Assembly: GCA_002840975.1 (NCBI GenBank) | Contig: PHDN01000008.1 | Span: 89,486-153,485 of the forward strand | Source: Bacteroidetes bacterium HGW-Bacteroidetes-16 | GTDB lineage: Bacteria; Bacteroidota; Bacteroidia; Bacteroidales; F082 | Direction: 5' to 3' | Length of the DNA: 64,000 bases | In this document: positions 20,211-28,125 of the stretch, piece after piece | Position numbering within the stretch: the first letter of the stretch is position 1 | Layout: each line of letters starts with the position of its first letter | The notes under the pieces: model-generated | Database searches by the model: none | What the model was told of the DNA's origin: nothing | What the model saw: only the letters and a program-made list of their open reading frames with translations | Program-made: the position numbers and the translations under genes

Positions 20211-20621
20211 TTAAATACAGTTGGCGCAAATACCCTTCACTACCATGTTGATGTTTTCGAGGGTAAAATGAACCGGCAGATTTACCGAAGGAATAGGAAT
20301 GTCGTTCAGGCAATAAGTTTGTTTGCATTCAGTGCAATAAAAATGAACATGCAGTTCTTCAGGACGGCACTGACAGGATTCACGGCACAAAGCATATTTT
20401 ATGGAGCCGGTACCATCATCAATGCTATGAATAAGCTTCTTTTCTTCGAAAGTTTTGAGTGTGCGGTATAAGGTAACTTTGTCGGCCTTTTCAAATTTTT
20501 GCTCCAGCTCCTGCATGCTGACAGCCGATTTTTGTTCTGCTAGAACGTGCAAAACCAACTGTCGCATGGCTGTTGGCTTGATGCTTTTAGCATTGAGTTT
20601 ATTGTTAATGTTTTCGTTCAT
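20211..20621 (-). CDS. Fur-family metalloregulator (Zur/Fur type)
   Basis: 136 residues from the ATG at 20621. A TTG 12 bases upstream is in frame and has AAGGAG close to it, so the start is not certain. The N-terminal winged helix contains DKVTLYRTLKTFEEKKLIH. The C-terminal half has HVHFYCTECKQTYC, and CANCI at the end, giving two CxxC pairs for structural zinc, plus several His ligands. As first gene of the efflux cluster it probably senses the exported divalent metal or general zinc status and controls the operon. Metal specificity cannot be read from the sequence. Confidence 0.88.
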   Translation of the reverse strand: MNENINNKLNAKSIKPTAMRQLVLHVLAEQKSAVSMQELEQKFEKADKVTLYRTLKTFEEKKLIHSIDDGTGSIKYALCRESCQCRPEELHVHFYCTECKQTYCLNDIPIPSVNLPVHFTLENINMVVKGICANCI

Positions 20622-20655
20622 CCTATGATTCAATACTCCTTCGCTTTCATTTTGG

Positions 20656-20727
20656 CTAACCTGGCTGCCTGGTCGGAAGTAAATACGTCATTCCTTTTCG
20701 TAGTCCAATAACACTGCCTCAGGTTAG
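20656..20727 (-). promoter_or_regulatory. Structured leader candidate upstream of the Fur-family gene
   Basis: CTAACCTG at 20656-20663 pairs with CAGGTTAG at 20720-20727, closing a domain of 72 bases. Inside, an arm GGAA...TTCC can pair around a 12-base loop. The structure lies between a likely -7 box (20747-20754) and the start codon, so it would be transcribed. I compared it by memory with SAM, FMN, cobalamin, TPP, NiCo and Mn riboswitch cores and could not match any. Confidence 0.35.
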
Positions 20728-20746
20728 TTTATTATTTAAAATTGAT

Positions 20747-20754
20747 CAAAAGTA
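20747..20754 (-). promoter_or_regulatory. Putative -7 box of the metal efflux cluster
   Basis: On the minus strand this reads TACTTTTG, matching TAnnTTTG, about 125 bases before the Fur-family start codon. No clear -33 element was seen. It implies a long 5' leader holding the hairpin domain at 20656-20727. Confidence 0.4.
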
Positions 20755-20895
20755 ACAATTTTTCATGGGTGGAAAATTTTGCATCCCGAAAACCCGCGTG
20801 TGGCGATAAATAAAACCCAAAGCACAAGAGATTTTAAAATCAATGCTCCATAGGCTGATTTTTCTTATTTCTCCAAATTAAGATTGATTATAAAT

Positions 20896-20924
20896 ATCGT
20901 TATGTTCTGTTTTGCATAACTGAT
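20896..20924 (+). promoter_or_regulatory. ModE-like operator upstream of AOR
   Basis: ATCGTTATG at 20896-20904 faces CATAACTGAT at 20915-20924, with 10 bases between the inner ATG and CAT. The same arm spacing recurs at 23626-23649 and 29786-29809. It lies about 40 bases upstream of the AOR -7 box. A ModE-like protein is encoded 2.7 kb downstream. Confidence 0.5.
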
Positions 20925-20961
20925 TATTAGGCTTTTTGGCCGGATAGTATGCGATAATTCG

Positions 20962-20969
20962 TAATTTTG
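20962..20969 (+). promoter_or_regulatory. Putative -7 box of the AOR gene
   Basis: TAATTTTG fits TAnnTTTG. A TTG lies at 20936-20938 with a 23-base spacer, a little long. Transcription would start near 20976, giving a leader of about 36 bases before the ATG at 21012. Confidence 0.45.
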
Positions 20970-21011
20970 CAACAGTTGTTTTATGTAGAATTTGAACTAG
21001 TAAATAGAGTT

Positions 21012-23171
21012 ATGAATATCGAAGAAATTAAAAATCAGCACACATTGATCGCAGAATGGAAGTATGATATTACTCCCGTCAACAAAGGCTATTCTGACAA
21101 ATCGCTTTACATCAATGTGTCGGATCATACCATCCTGTCGAAGGATGTGCCGGCTGAAATGAAGGAGAAATTTATTGGTGGAAAGGGATATGGTTTGAAA
21201 TATCTTTGGGATGCCACCAAACCCGACACCAAATGGAATGATCCTGAGAATGAAATTGTGATTTCAGGAGGCCCCATTTGTGGGATTACCCAGTATTCAG
21301 GAACCGGTAAATCGTTGGTGGTGAGTATATCTCCGCAAACCAATTCGGTAATGGACAGCAATGTGGGTGGTTATTTTGGACCATTTCTCAAGATTTCCGG
21401 ATTCGATGCCATCGAAATTCAGGGAAAATCCGATAAGGAAATCATCATTTTTATTGATGGGGTGGTTGGCAAAGTGGAAATCCTGGAAGCTCCTGCTGAA
21501 GCCATCGACAGCCATGTGCTGGCAGAGCAGCTTACCGAAATGTATGCCGATGACGACAAGGACCGGAAAAATATCGCGGTTGTTTCGGCTGGCAAAGCCG
21601 CCGATCATTCCTTAATCGGAATGCTGAACTTTAGTTTCTTCGATTCAAAACGGAAACTGGTGCGCCTGAAACAAGCCGGACGTGGCGGTATTGGTACTGT
21701 ATTCAGAAATAAAAAAATCAAAGCCATCGTCTGCAAAGTGCCCGGTGTAAAGGGTAACTTCAACAATGTAGTCGACCTGAAAGCCATCATGGAACGCGGT
21801 AAAACCTTTAACAAGGAGATGCGCGAACTGGACGATGCTCAATGTGAAATGAAGACGAAAGGTACGGCTCACCTCATGGAAATTATGAACGACTACGACC
21901 TGTTGCCTACCCACAATTATAAGTTCGGAAGCCATCCCGACATCAAAAAAATTGATTCGGAAGAATGGAAAAGCCGCTTTACACAAGGTGTACCTGATGG
22001 ATGCTGGATTGGCTGCAATATGTCGTGCGCCAAAGGTGTTGATAATTATGAATTGAGAACCGGTCCTTATGCCGGACAGAAAGTAATTGTAGATGGTCCG
22101 GAGTACGAAAATGCCGGTGGATTGGGCTCGAACTGCGGAATCTTTAACCCGGATTATATCATTGAAGCCAACTTTTATTGCGATACCTACGGCATCTGCA
22201 CCATTTCGTGGGGAACCCTGATGGCCTTTGTTATGGAATGCTACGAAAATGGCATCCTGAACGAAGAGCGTACCGGTGGACTGAAACTGAATTTTGGTAA
22301 TTCGGATTCGGCCATGGAAGTGATGCACCAACTGGCCCGTGGTGAGGGATTTGGGCTCATTGCCGGACAAGGTGTGCGTAAGATGAAAGAACTTTTCGCT
22401 AAAAATGGATGGGGCGATGCTGCTTTCCTCCAGGATATCGGAATGGAAAACAAGGGATTGGAGTATTCAGAATACATCTCAAAGGAATCGCTGGCACAGC
22501 AAGGCGGATTCGCCATGACCAACAAAGGCCCACAGCACGACGAGGCCTGGCTCATTTTCATGGACATGGTCAACAACCAGATTCCTACCTTTGAAAACAA
22601 GGCCGAAGCACTTCATTATTTCCCCATGTTCCGCACCTGGTTTGGATTGATGGGTTTGTGTAAATTGCCCTGGAATGATGTGGAACCGGTGAACAATGCC
22701 GAAACGGATGAACCTGCGAAAGTGCCTGAACATGTTGATAACTATGTAACTATCTACAATGCCGTTACCGGAAACAACATTGATAAACACGAAATTATCC
22801 GCCAGTCGGAGCGAGTATATAACTTTCAACGCGTGTTCAACCTCAGAAGGGGCTATGGTACCAGAAAATATGATGCCCAACCATATCGTGCGGCTGGTCC
22901 TGTAACCATCGAAGAATATGAATCACGGGCCGAACGTTACGATAAACAAATGAAGGAAATCATTGGTGTTGATCCTGTTGGTAAGACCACCGAAGAAAAA
23001 CGCGATATTGTGCGTAAATTCCGCGAGAGCCAGTATGAAAAATTGCTGGATGCTGTTTATCAGAGAAGAGGTTGGACCAAAAACGGGGTTCCTAAAATAG
23101 CGCATCTGAAACAACTTGGGATGGATTTGCCCGAAGTAATCGAAATGGTTACGCCTTATCAGGAAAACTAA
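21012..23171 (+). CDS. Tungsten-type aldehyde:ferredoxin oxidoreductase (AOR family)
   Basis: 719-residue cytoplasmic enzyme of the AOR family, expected to oxidise aldehydes to acids with ferredoxin as acceptor, using a W- or Mo-bis-pterin cofactor and one 4Fe-4S cluster. The N-terminal domain has GGKGYGLKYLWD and GPICGITQYSGTGKS (pterin binding). Probable cluster ligands are GCWIGCNMSC (Cys331, Cys335, Cys339) and Cys550 in MGLCKLPWND. The first Cys spacing is x3 rather than the x2 I recall for characterised AORs. I chose the ATG at 21012 because a TTG 15 codons upstream lies inside the promoter. Molybdopterin genes follow on the same strand. The substrate is unknown. Confidence 0.9.
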   Translation: MNIEEIKNQHTLIAEWKYDITPVNKGYSDKSLYINVSDHTILSKDVPAEMKEKFIGGKGYGLKYLWDATKPDTKWNDPENEIVISGGPICGITQYSGTGKSLVVSISPQTNSVMDSNVGGYFGPFLKISGFDAIEIQGKSDKEIIIFIDGVVGKVEILEAPAEAIDSHVLAEQLTEMYADDDKDRKNIAVVSAGKAADHSLIGMLNFSFFDSKRKLVRLKQAGRGGIGTVFRNKKIKAIVCKVPGVKGNFNNVVDLKAIMERGKTFNKEMRELDDAQCEMKTKGTAHLMEIMNDYDLLPTHNYKFGSHPDIKKIDSEEWKSRFTQGVPDGCWIGCNMSCAKGVDNYELRTGPYAGQKVIVDGPEYENAGGLGSNCGIFNPDYIIEANFYCDTYGICTISWGTLMAFVMECYENGILNEERTGGLKLNFGNSDSAMEVMHQLARGEGFGLIAGQGVRKMKELFAKNGWGDAAFLQDIGMENKGLEYSEYISKESLAQQGGFAMTNKGPQHDEAWLIFMDMVNNQIPTFENKAEALHYFPMFRTWFGLMGLCKLPWNDVEPVNNAETDEPAKVPEHVDNYVTIYNAVTGNNIDKHEIIRQSERVYNFQRVFNLRRGYGTRKYDAQPYRAAGPVTIEEYESRAERYDKQMKEIIGVDPVGKTTEEKRDIVRKFRESQYEKLLDAVYQRRGWTKNGVPKIAHLKQLGMDLPEVIEMVTPYQEN

Positions 23172-23191
23172 GAATAATTGCAAACTTGATT

Positions 23192-23223
23192 AAAACATCC
23201 TCTGAATTTTTAGAGGATGTTTT
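23192..23223 (+). terminator. Rho-independent terminator after AOR
   Basis: A perfect 12-bp stem (AAAACATCCTCT at 23192-23203 with its complement at 23212-23223) and 8-base loop are followed by TTTTGTTTTG. It begins 20 bases after the AOR stop codon, so AOR is probably transcribed alone. Confidence 0.8.
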
Positions 23224-23255
23224 GTTTTGATAATATAATCTCTAAAATATACATG

Positions 23256-23537
23256 ATGTTTAATGTAAATGAATACTTTGGCGGAAATGTAAAATCGCTG
23301 GGTTTTGAGAACAAGGATGGTAAAGTGACCATTGGCGTAATGGCTGCCGGAGAATACGAATTTGGGACTTCCTCAATTGAGTATATGACGGTTACATCGG
23401 GAAAAATGAAGGTGCTGTTACCCGGAAGTACCGTATGGAAAACCTACGGCGAATTTGAAACTTTTATCGTAGAAAAAGATACAAAATTTAGAGTAATGGT
23501 GGAAGATCAGACTTCCTATAAATGTGTTTATCGCTAG
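23256..23537 (+). CDS. ppnP: Pyrimidine/purine nucleoside phosphorylase PpnP
   Basis: 93-residue single-domain cupin of the PpnP (DUF1255) family, which splits nucleosides with phosphate into base and ribose-1-phosphate. Family landmarks are NEYFGG at the start, SLGFENKDGK, VGVM-like IGVMAAGEYEF, MTVTSGKMKVLLPG and the ending TSYKCVYR. Two ATGs occur in tandem (23253 and 23256); the second gives the usual family N-terminus. It lies between the AOR terminator and the ModE-like gene with no clear link to either. Confidence 0.9.
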   Translation: MFNVNEYFGGNVKSLGFENKDGKVTIGVMAAGEYEFGTSSIEYMTVTSGKMKVLLPGSTVWKTYGEFETFIVEKDTKFRVMVEDQTSYKCVYR

Positions 23538-23613
23538 GCATATACCGTTATTTTGAATCGAAATAAATTGCGTTTTTAAACCATTTCACGCCAAGTGAAA
23601 CAAGCCCTTTTTA

Positions 23614-23621
23614 TACATTTG
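23614..23621 (+). promoter_or_regulatory. Putative -7 box of the ModE-like gene
   Basis: TACATTTG matches TAnnTTTG, 48 bases before the start codon. No -33 box is evident. The operator palindrome at 23626-23649 would cover the expected start of transcription, which suggests autorepression. Confidence 0.45.
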
Positions 23622-23625
23622 CAGG

Positions 23626-23649
23626 CGATATGATAATGATTACATATCG
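23626..23649 (+). promoter_or_regulatory. ModE-like operator at the modE-like promoter
   Basis: CGATATG at 23626-23632 and CATATCG at 23643-23649 form a perfect 7+7 palindrome with a 10-base spacer. It sits between the -7 box and the start codon of the ModE-like gene. Confidence 0.55.
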
Positions 23650-23669
23650 ACTATAAAAACCAAAGATAC

Positions 23670-24041
23670 ATGAAGCCACCAAAAAGTTCAAAAAACGACG
23701 TTTTCCTACGCTATAAACTTTGGCTGTCAGCGGTCTCAGGTGAAGGAATCATTGGAGAAGGTACGCACCTGCTACTTCGCGAAATTGAAGAAAGGGGGTC
23801 GCTTAAAGCGGCGGCTGAATTTCTTGGGATCAGCTATCGAAAAGCCTGGGGCGACATAAAAAAATCAGAAGAACTGTTGGGCTACGACCTCACCGTAAAA
23901 CGAAGAGGTGGCATTGGAGGCGGACAATCAGACCTCACTACCAAGGCAAAAAATTTGCTCGAAGCTTATGATGCCTTGCATAAAAAAATGGACACAGCCA
24001 TCGAAGATGCTTACGCGGAATTTAAAGAGAAGACTAAGTAA
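23670..24041 (+). CDS. ModE-like molybdate/tungstate-responsive regulator, DNA-binding domain only
   Basis: 123 residues carrying the winged helix-turn-helix of ModE: YKLWLSAVSGEGIIGEG, then EIEERGSLKAAAEFLGISYRKAWGDIKK, then GGIGGGQSDLT. The C-terminal molybdate-binding (TOBE/MOP) domains of E. coli ModE are absent, as in many stand-alone ModE-like proteins, so it is unclear how metal is sensed. It lies 75 bp upstream of moeA and has an operator-like palindrome in its own promoter. It probably controls AOR and the cofactor genes according to Mo/W supply. Confidence 0.88.
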   Translation: MKPPKSSKNDVFLRYKLWLSAVSGEGIIGEGTHLLLREIEERGSLKAAAEFLGISYRKAWGDIKKSEELLGYDLTVKRRGGIGGGQSDLTTKAKNLLEAYDALHKKMDTAIEDAYAEFKEKTK

Positions 24042-24116
24042 AAACTCCATAGATTCACAGATTTTTCAATCTGTATTTGTCTGTAAATCTTTAGTAAATA
24101 CAAAACTAACATAACT

Positions 24117-25298
24117 ATGATAAAATTCGAAGAAGCTTTCGAAATCGTTCAAAATGCTGCCAAACCAACACTGAAAACCGAAAGGGTTCATTTTATTGAT
24201 TCGCTTGGAAGAATACTGGCCGAAGACATTTTTTCTGATATCAACATGCCTCCATTCAATAAATCGGCCATGGATGGTTTTGCCTGTCGAAAGCAGGATA
24301 TAGGCAACGAATTGAAAATTATTGAAGTACTTCCGGCCGGGAGTTTGCCGAAAAATAAAGTTGGCGAAAATCAATGTGTTAAAATCATGACCGGTGCGAT
24401 CATTCCGGAAGGTGCTGATTGTGTGATTATGGTGGAATACACCGATGAAATGCCAGATGGAAATGTTCAGTACACTAAAAAATCAACCAACTCAAACATT
24501 TGTTATTTCGCCGAAGACATCAAAAAAGGGGAGTTGGTTCTGTCAAAAGGTCTTGAAATCAAACCACAGCACATTGCGGTGATGGCCTCGGTGGGCACGG
24601 TGCGGCCGTTGGTTTCGTTGAAGCCCAGGGTTGGCATCATCTCCACCGGCGACGAATTGGTTGAACCGGAACGTACTCCGTCATTATCACAAATTCGAAA
24701 CAGCAATGGTCCCCAATTGGCAGCGCAGGTTGTGAGGTCCGGGGCCATTCCAAATTACTATGGTATTACTGAGGATACAAGAGAAGCTACCTTCAGTGTG
24801 ATCACACAAGCACTCAACGAAAACGATGTGATATTGTTAACGGGCGGTGTTTCGATGGGTGCCTTTGATTTTGTACCTGAAATCATGATTAAAACCGGTG
24901 TAGATATCAAATTCAGATCAATCGCGGTTCAGCCTGGTAAACCAACCATTTTCGGAACATTTCAGAACAATACGTATATTTTTGGCTTGCCTGGAAATCC
25001 GGTGTCGTCATATACCCAGTTCGAACTCTTGGTTCGTCCGCTGATTTCAAGATTGATGAACAACGAACCTCTTCACAAAACCATTAAAATCCCCATGGGA
25101 GCGGAATACACCAGGAGAAAATCGGAAAGAAAATCGTTTATTCCCATCACAATTTCCGCGGACGGGAAGGTTTATCCGGTTGAATATCACGGCTCGGCGC
25201 ATATTCATTCCTATGTATTAGCCGATGGAATTGTCTCCATCGAAATAGGGAAAGAAAAATTAGAAATAGGAGAATTGGTGGATGTACGACAAATTTAA
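24117..25298 (+). CDS. moeA: Molybdopterin molybdenumtransferase MoeA
   Basis: 393-residue enzyme inserting Mo (or W) into adenylated molybdopterin. Visible landmarks are NKSAMDGFA in the N-terminal domain, IMTGAIIPEGADCVIMVE, STGDELVEP, ILLTGGVSMGAFDFV in the MogA-like domain, and GLPGNPVSSYTQFELL. The C-terminal domain follows. Length and order are normal. Its last 17 bases overlap the start of moaA in another frame, so the two are translationally coupled. Confidence 0.95.
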   Translation: MIKFEEAFEIVQNAAKPTLKTERVHFIDSLGRILAEDIFSDINMPPFNKSAMDGFACRKQDIGNELKIIEVLPAGSLPKNKVGENQCVKIMTGAIIPEGADCVIMVEYTDEMPDGNVQYTKKSTNSNICYFAEDIKKGELVLSKGLEIKPQHIAVMASVGTVRPLVSLKPRVGIISTGDELVEPERTPSLSQIRNSNGPQLAAQVVRSGAIPNYYGITEDTREATFSVITQALNENDVILLTGGVSMGAFDFVPEIMIKTGVDIKFRSIAVQPGKPTIFGTFQNNTYIFGLPGNPVSSYTQFELLVRPLISRLMNNEPLHKTIKIPMGAEYTRRKSERKSFIPITISADGKVYPVEYHGSAHIHSYVLADGIVSIEIGKEKLEIGELVDVRQI

Positions 25299-26082
25299 CA
25301 GAAGGATCAATTACCTGCGGATTTCTGTCACCGACCGTTGTAACTTGCGTTGTACCTATTGTATGCCGGAATGTGGGATAAAACTGCTCGATCATAATCT
25401 AATTATTTCATACGAGGAAATAGTGGAAGTAGTGAAAGCAAGTGTGGCCATGGGTGTTGATAAGGTTCGGATCACAGGCGGAGAGCCATTGGTTAGGAAG
25501 GGAATTGTTGATCTGGTTCGCATGATTGCCGGAATTCCCGGAATAAATGATCTGGGCATGACCACCAATGGAATATTACTGAAAAAATATGCCGCTGATT
25601 TGAAGGCTGCAGGCCTGACCCGGGTGAATGTGAGTCTGGACACCCTGAACCCGGAGAAGTTTCATGAGATTACCCGATTGGGAAATATAGATCAGGTATT
25701 GGAAGGCATTGCCGAAGCACAGCGGGTTAAGCTATGTCCGGTTAAAATAAACTGTGTCATTCAGAAATCATCACAAGAGCCTGATGCATTGGTAGTTGCC
25801 GAATACTGTAAGCAGAACAATCTTCAGATCAGGTACATTCGTCAGATGGATCTAAACCTGGGCCATTATTCCATGGTGGAAGGTGGGGAAGGAGGTGATT
25901 GTTCAATATGTAACCGGTTACGGCTGACATCTGATGGAAAAATAAAGCCCTGTTTATTCAACAATCTTGAATACAGCATACGCGATTTGGGAGTACAAGG
26001 TGCTCTGAATATGGCCCTCAGGCACAAACCTAAATGCGGCTCCGTAAATACAATGGGGACATTTTATAATATTGGGGGATAA
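25282..26082 (+). CDS. moaA: GTP 3',8-cyclase MoaA, short form
   Basis: 266-residue radical SAM enzyme for the first step of molybdopterin synthesis. The N-terminal cluster motif CNLRCTYC gives Cys20, Cys24, Cys27. The C-terminal cluster is GDCSICNRLRL...KPCLF with Cys207, Cys210, Cys224. It ends in the functional Gly-Gly (YNIGG). Typical MoaA has about 330 residues; here the stretch between RYIRQMD and the second cluster is cut to about 20 residues. All known key residues remain, so this looks like a compact subfamily, not a damaged gene. It overlaps moeA by 17 bases. Confidence 0.9.
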   Translation: MYDKFNRRINYLRISVTDRCNLRCTYCMPECGIKLLDHNLIISYEEIVEVVKASVAMGVDKVRITGGEPLVRKGIVDLVRMIAGIPGINDLGMTTNGILLKKYAADLKAAGLTRVNVSLDTLNPEKFHEITRLGNIDQVLEGIAEAQRVKLCPVKINCVIQKSSQEPDALVVAEYCKQNNLQIRYIRQMDLNLGHYSMVEGGEGGDCSICNRLRLTSDGKIKPCLFNNLEYSIRDLGVQGALNMALRHKPKCGSVNTMGTFYNIGG

Positions 26083-26144
26083 AAAGCAACCTTATTGGTG
26101 TTATAACGATATTTATATGGTAAACAAATCGGGAACAATAGGAC

Positions 26145-26206
26145 GGTGCGCCGCACCTTGAAAAATGGATGTTTGATTTCTATAAATATGGACGGTACTC
26201 CGTACC
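26145..26206. repeat. Two REP-like hairpins
   Basis: GGTGCGCCGCACC at 26145-26157 and GGTACTCCGTACC at 26194-26206 are short palindromes of the same build, separated by AT-rich sequence containing TTTCTATAAATAT. A related hairpin is at 26480-26492. Their arms differ while the pairing is kept, as expected for REP-type elements. Confidence 0.5.
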
Positions 26207-26268
26207 TTTTAATTTATCTAGATAGTAAATGTTTTTGCGTATAAGTCAGGTTGTAAAATTTAAATGTT

Positions 26269-26409
26269 GAGTCCACTCCGAAAAGTCAAATACCCCTAAA
26301 TCCCCTAAAGGGGACTTTAGATAGTTCATTGATTTTCAACAAATTCCCCTTTAGGGGTCAGGGGTAAATGAGTTGAAAATCAATGAACACATACTTTTCG
26401 GAGGGGCTC
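26269..26409. mobile_element. MITE-like element between moaA and moaC
   Basis: Imperfect terminal inverted repeats are GAGTCCACTCCGAAAAGT at 26269-26286 and the related complement at 26393-26409. Inside is a perfect 17-bp inverted repeat (26324-26340 with 26372-26388) and short CCCCTAAAGGGG-type hairpins. There is no believable gene. The build and the GAGTCC ends resemble the element at 11586-11757. It sits between REP-like hairpins and separates moaC from the upstream cofactor genes. Confidence 0.5.
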
Positions 26410-26479
26410 AGTGTTATAGCTTTAATCAGTTCGATACCCGGAGTACAAAAATATGTCATAGTTTTGTAGATGAATCTAA

Positions 26480-26492
26480 GGTGCAGCGCACC
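26480..26492. repeat. REP-like hairpin, right flank
   Basis: GGTGCAGCGCACC is a near-perfect palindrome matching in type the pair at 26145-26206, on the other side of the MITE-like element. The rest of the 26083-26591 interval shows no gene. Confidence 0.45.
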
Positions 26493-26591
26493 GCAATATT
26501 ATTATTTGATATGATATGTGTGAATTTTGATGAGATGAGCAACCGATTATCCTAAGCCGTTGCACAGTAAACTATTTAACTTAAGAATTAA

Positions 26592-27050
26592 ATGAATCAA
26601 TTAAGTCATACCAACTCCGCAGGCAAAGCCAACATGGTGGATGTGGGCCACAAACCCAATCAACTGCGTACCGCAAAGGCAGAAGGCTTTATCAGATTAA
26701 ATGCTGAAACCGTCAATCTCATTAAGGAAAACCAAATGAAAAAAGGGGATGTCCTCACCATTGCTGAAATTGCTGGCATTCAGGGAGCCAAGCGAACCAG
26801 TGAACTCATACCTTTATGTCACCCCATCCAACTCACCAAAGTTGATGTAAAAGCTACCCTGGAGAACAATGGCGTTCGGATCAACTGCCTGGCGAGATGC
26901 ATCGGGCAAACCGGTGTTGAAATGGAAGCCCTGAATGGCGTAAGTGTTGGACTGCTTACTATCTACGATATGTGTAAAGCCGTTGATAAAGAAATGGTTA
27001 TCAGTGAGATTAAACTCATCGAAAAGACTAAGGAAGACATCAGTTTTTAA
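26592..27050 (+). CDS. moaC: Cyclic pyranopterin monophosphate synthase MoaC
   Basis: 152-residue cytoplasmic enzyme for the second half of the first molybdopterin step. Family landmarks are MVDVGHKPNQLRTAKAEGFI, GAKRTSELIPLCHP (active site) and GQTGVEMEALNGVSV with TIYDMCKAVDK. Length is normal. It is separated from moaA by a 510-bp repeat patch, so it may need its own promoter. It is followed after 62 bp by the MOSC-MogA gene. Confidence 0.95.
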   Translation: MNQLSHTNSAGKANMVDVGHKPNQLRTAKAEGFIRLNAETVNLIKENQMKKGDVLTIAEIAGIQGAKRTSELIPLCHPIQLTKVDVKATLENNGVRINCLARCIGQTGVEMEALNGVSVGLLTIYDMCKAVDKEMVISEIKLIEKTKEDISF

Positions 27051-27112
27051 CAAAACTCCGGCAAATAAGTGGTAAATTTGCACCCTGCTTTTTCTTTACG
27101 AACCAAAAGAAC

Positions 27113-28048
27113 ATGACGATACAAACCATCAAAGTACTCAGTACCAATATTTCCGTTAAAAAAGGAACGGTTAAAAAATCCATCGATCACATCGAACTCA
27201 ACCACCATGGGGTGATGGGTGATGCCCATGCAGGCAGCTGGCACCGTCAGGTGAGCATGCTGGGGGTGGAGAGTTTTAATAAGTTTTCAAAGGAAGCCGG
27301 TCGTAAAATTGAATACGGTGAGTTTGCCGAGAACATCACCACCGAAGGAATGGAGATATTTAGAACCACTCCGCTCGACAGGTTCTTGAACCAGGATATA
27401 GAGCTTGAAGTCACGCAAATAGGCAAACATTGTCATGGTGATTCCTGTGCCATCTTTCGTGAAGTGGGTAACTGTGTGATGCCGAAAGAAGGCATTTTTG
27501 TTCGTGTTATTCGTGGTGGCGACCTCAAAGCCGGTGATGTGCTGGAGTATCATCCAAAGTTTTACAAAACATTAATTATCACCCTCAGCGACCGGGCAAG
27601 CAGCGGGGAATATGAAGACCGAAGCGGCCCCAGGGTGAAAGAACTTTTGGAAACTTTCTTCGAAATGAACCGTTTCCACTACGATATCACCAATGTAATA
27701 ATTCCGGATGACGCAAAGCAATTGGATCAGCTTGTGTCGGAGGCCAAAGATAAATACGACTTTGTTTTTACCACCGGGGGAACCGGAATTGGGCCACGTG
27801 ACATCACTGTGGATGTAATAAAACCATTGTTAGACAAAGAAATTCCCGGCATTATGGACATGATCCGCATGAAATACGGCATGGAGAAACCCAATGCCCT
27901 CATCAGCCGCAGCATTGCCGGACTGATTGGCAACACCATGGTTTTTACCCTTCCGGGAAGTGTAAAAGCGGTGAATGAGTATATGGCCGAAATCACCAAA
28001 GTATTACGGCACCTGATTTTGATGTTATATAGTATAGATTCGCATTGA
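27113..28048 (+). CDS. MOSC domain fused to a MogA-like molybdopterin adenylyltransferase
   Basis: 311 residues. Residues 1 to about 145 are a MOSC domain (HHGVMGDAHAG, and CHGDSCAIFREVGNCVMP with its conserved Cys), a sulfur or cofactor-handling fold. Residues from about 150 are MogA/MoaB-like: LIITLSDRASSGEYEDRSGP, FTTGGTGIGPRD, and TLPGSVKAV. The second half would adenylate molybdopterin before MoeA acts. The MOSC half may carry sulfur or the finished cofactor. Last gene of the cofactor cluster. MoaD, MoaE, MobA and a metal transporter are not in the window. Confidence 0.92.
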   Translation: MTIQTIKVLSTNISVKKGTVKKSIDHIELNHHGVMGDAHAGSWHRQVSMLGVESFNKFSKEAGRKIEYGEFAENITTEGMEIFRTTPLDRFLNQDIELEVTQIGKHCHGDSCAIFREVGNCVMPKEGIFVRVIRGGDLKAGDVLEYHPKFYKTLIITLSDRASSGEYEDRSGPRVKELLETFFEMNRFHYDITNVIIPDDAKQLDQLVSEAKDKYDFVFTTGGTGIGPRDITVDVIKPLLDKEIPGIMDMIRMKYGMEKPNALISRSIAGLIGNTMVFTLPGSVKAVNEYMAEITKVLRHLILMLYSIDSH

Positions 28049-28075
28049 TTCTACTTTGCCAAAGTTCATGCGTAA

Positions 28076-28109
28076 AAAAAACCGGCTATAATTACTAAGA
28101 CGGTTTTTT
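28076..28109. terminator. Bidirectional terminator between mogA and P5C dehydrogenase
   Basis: AAAAAACCG at 28076-28084 pairs with CGGTTTTTT at 28101-28109. A-rich and T-rich tails on the two sides allow termination in both directions between the two convergent genes. Confidence 0.65.
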
Positions 28110-28125
28110 ATTCTTTTTGAAAGGG

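Noticed and set aside
20656..20727. Assignment of the leader hairpin to a known riboswitch class
   Set aside because: Conserved cores of the SAM, FMN, TPP, cobalamin, NiCo and Mn classes, as I remember them, are not present, so only a generic structured leader is claimed.
21645..22370. Minus-strand open frame of 241 codons
   Set aside because: Antisense to AOR, His/Phe/Ile-rich shadow without any known motif.
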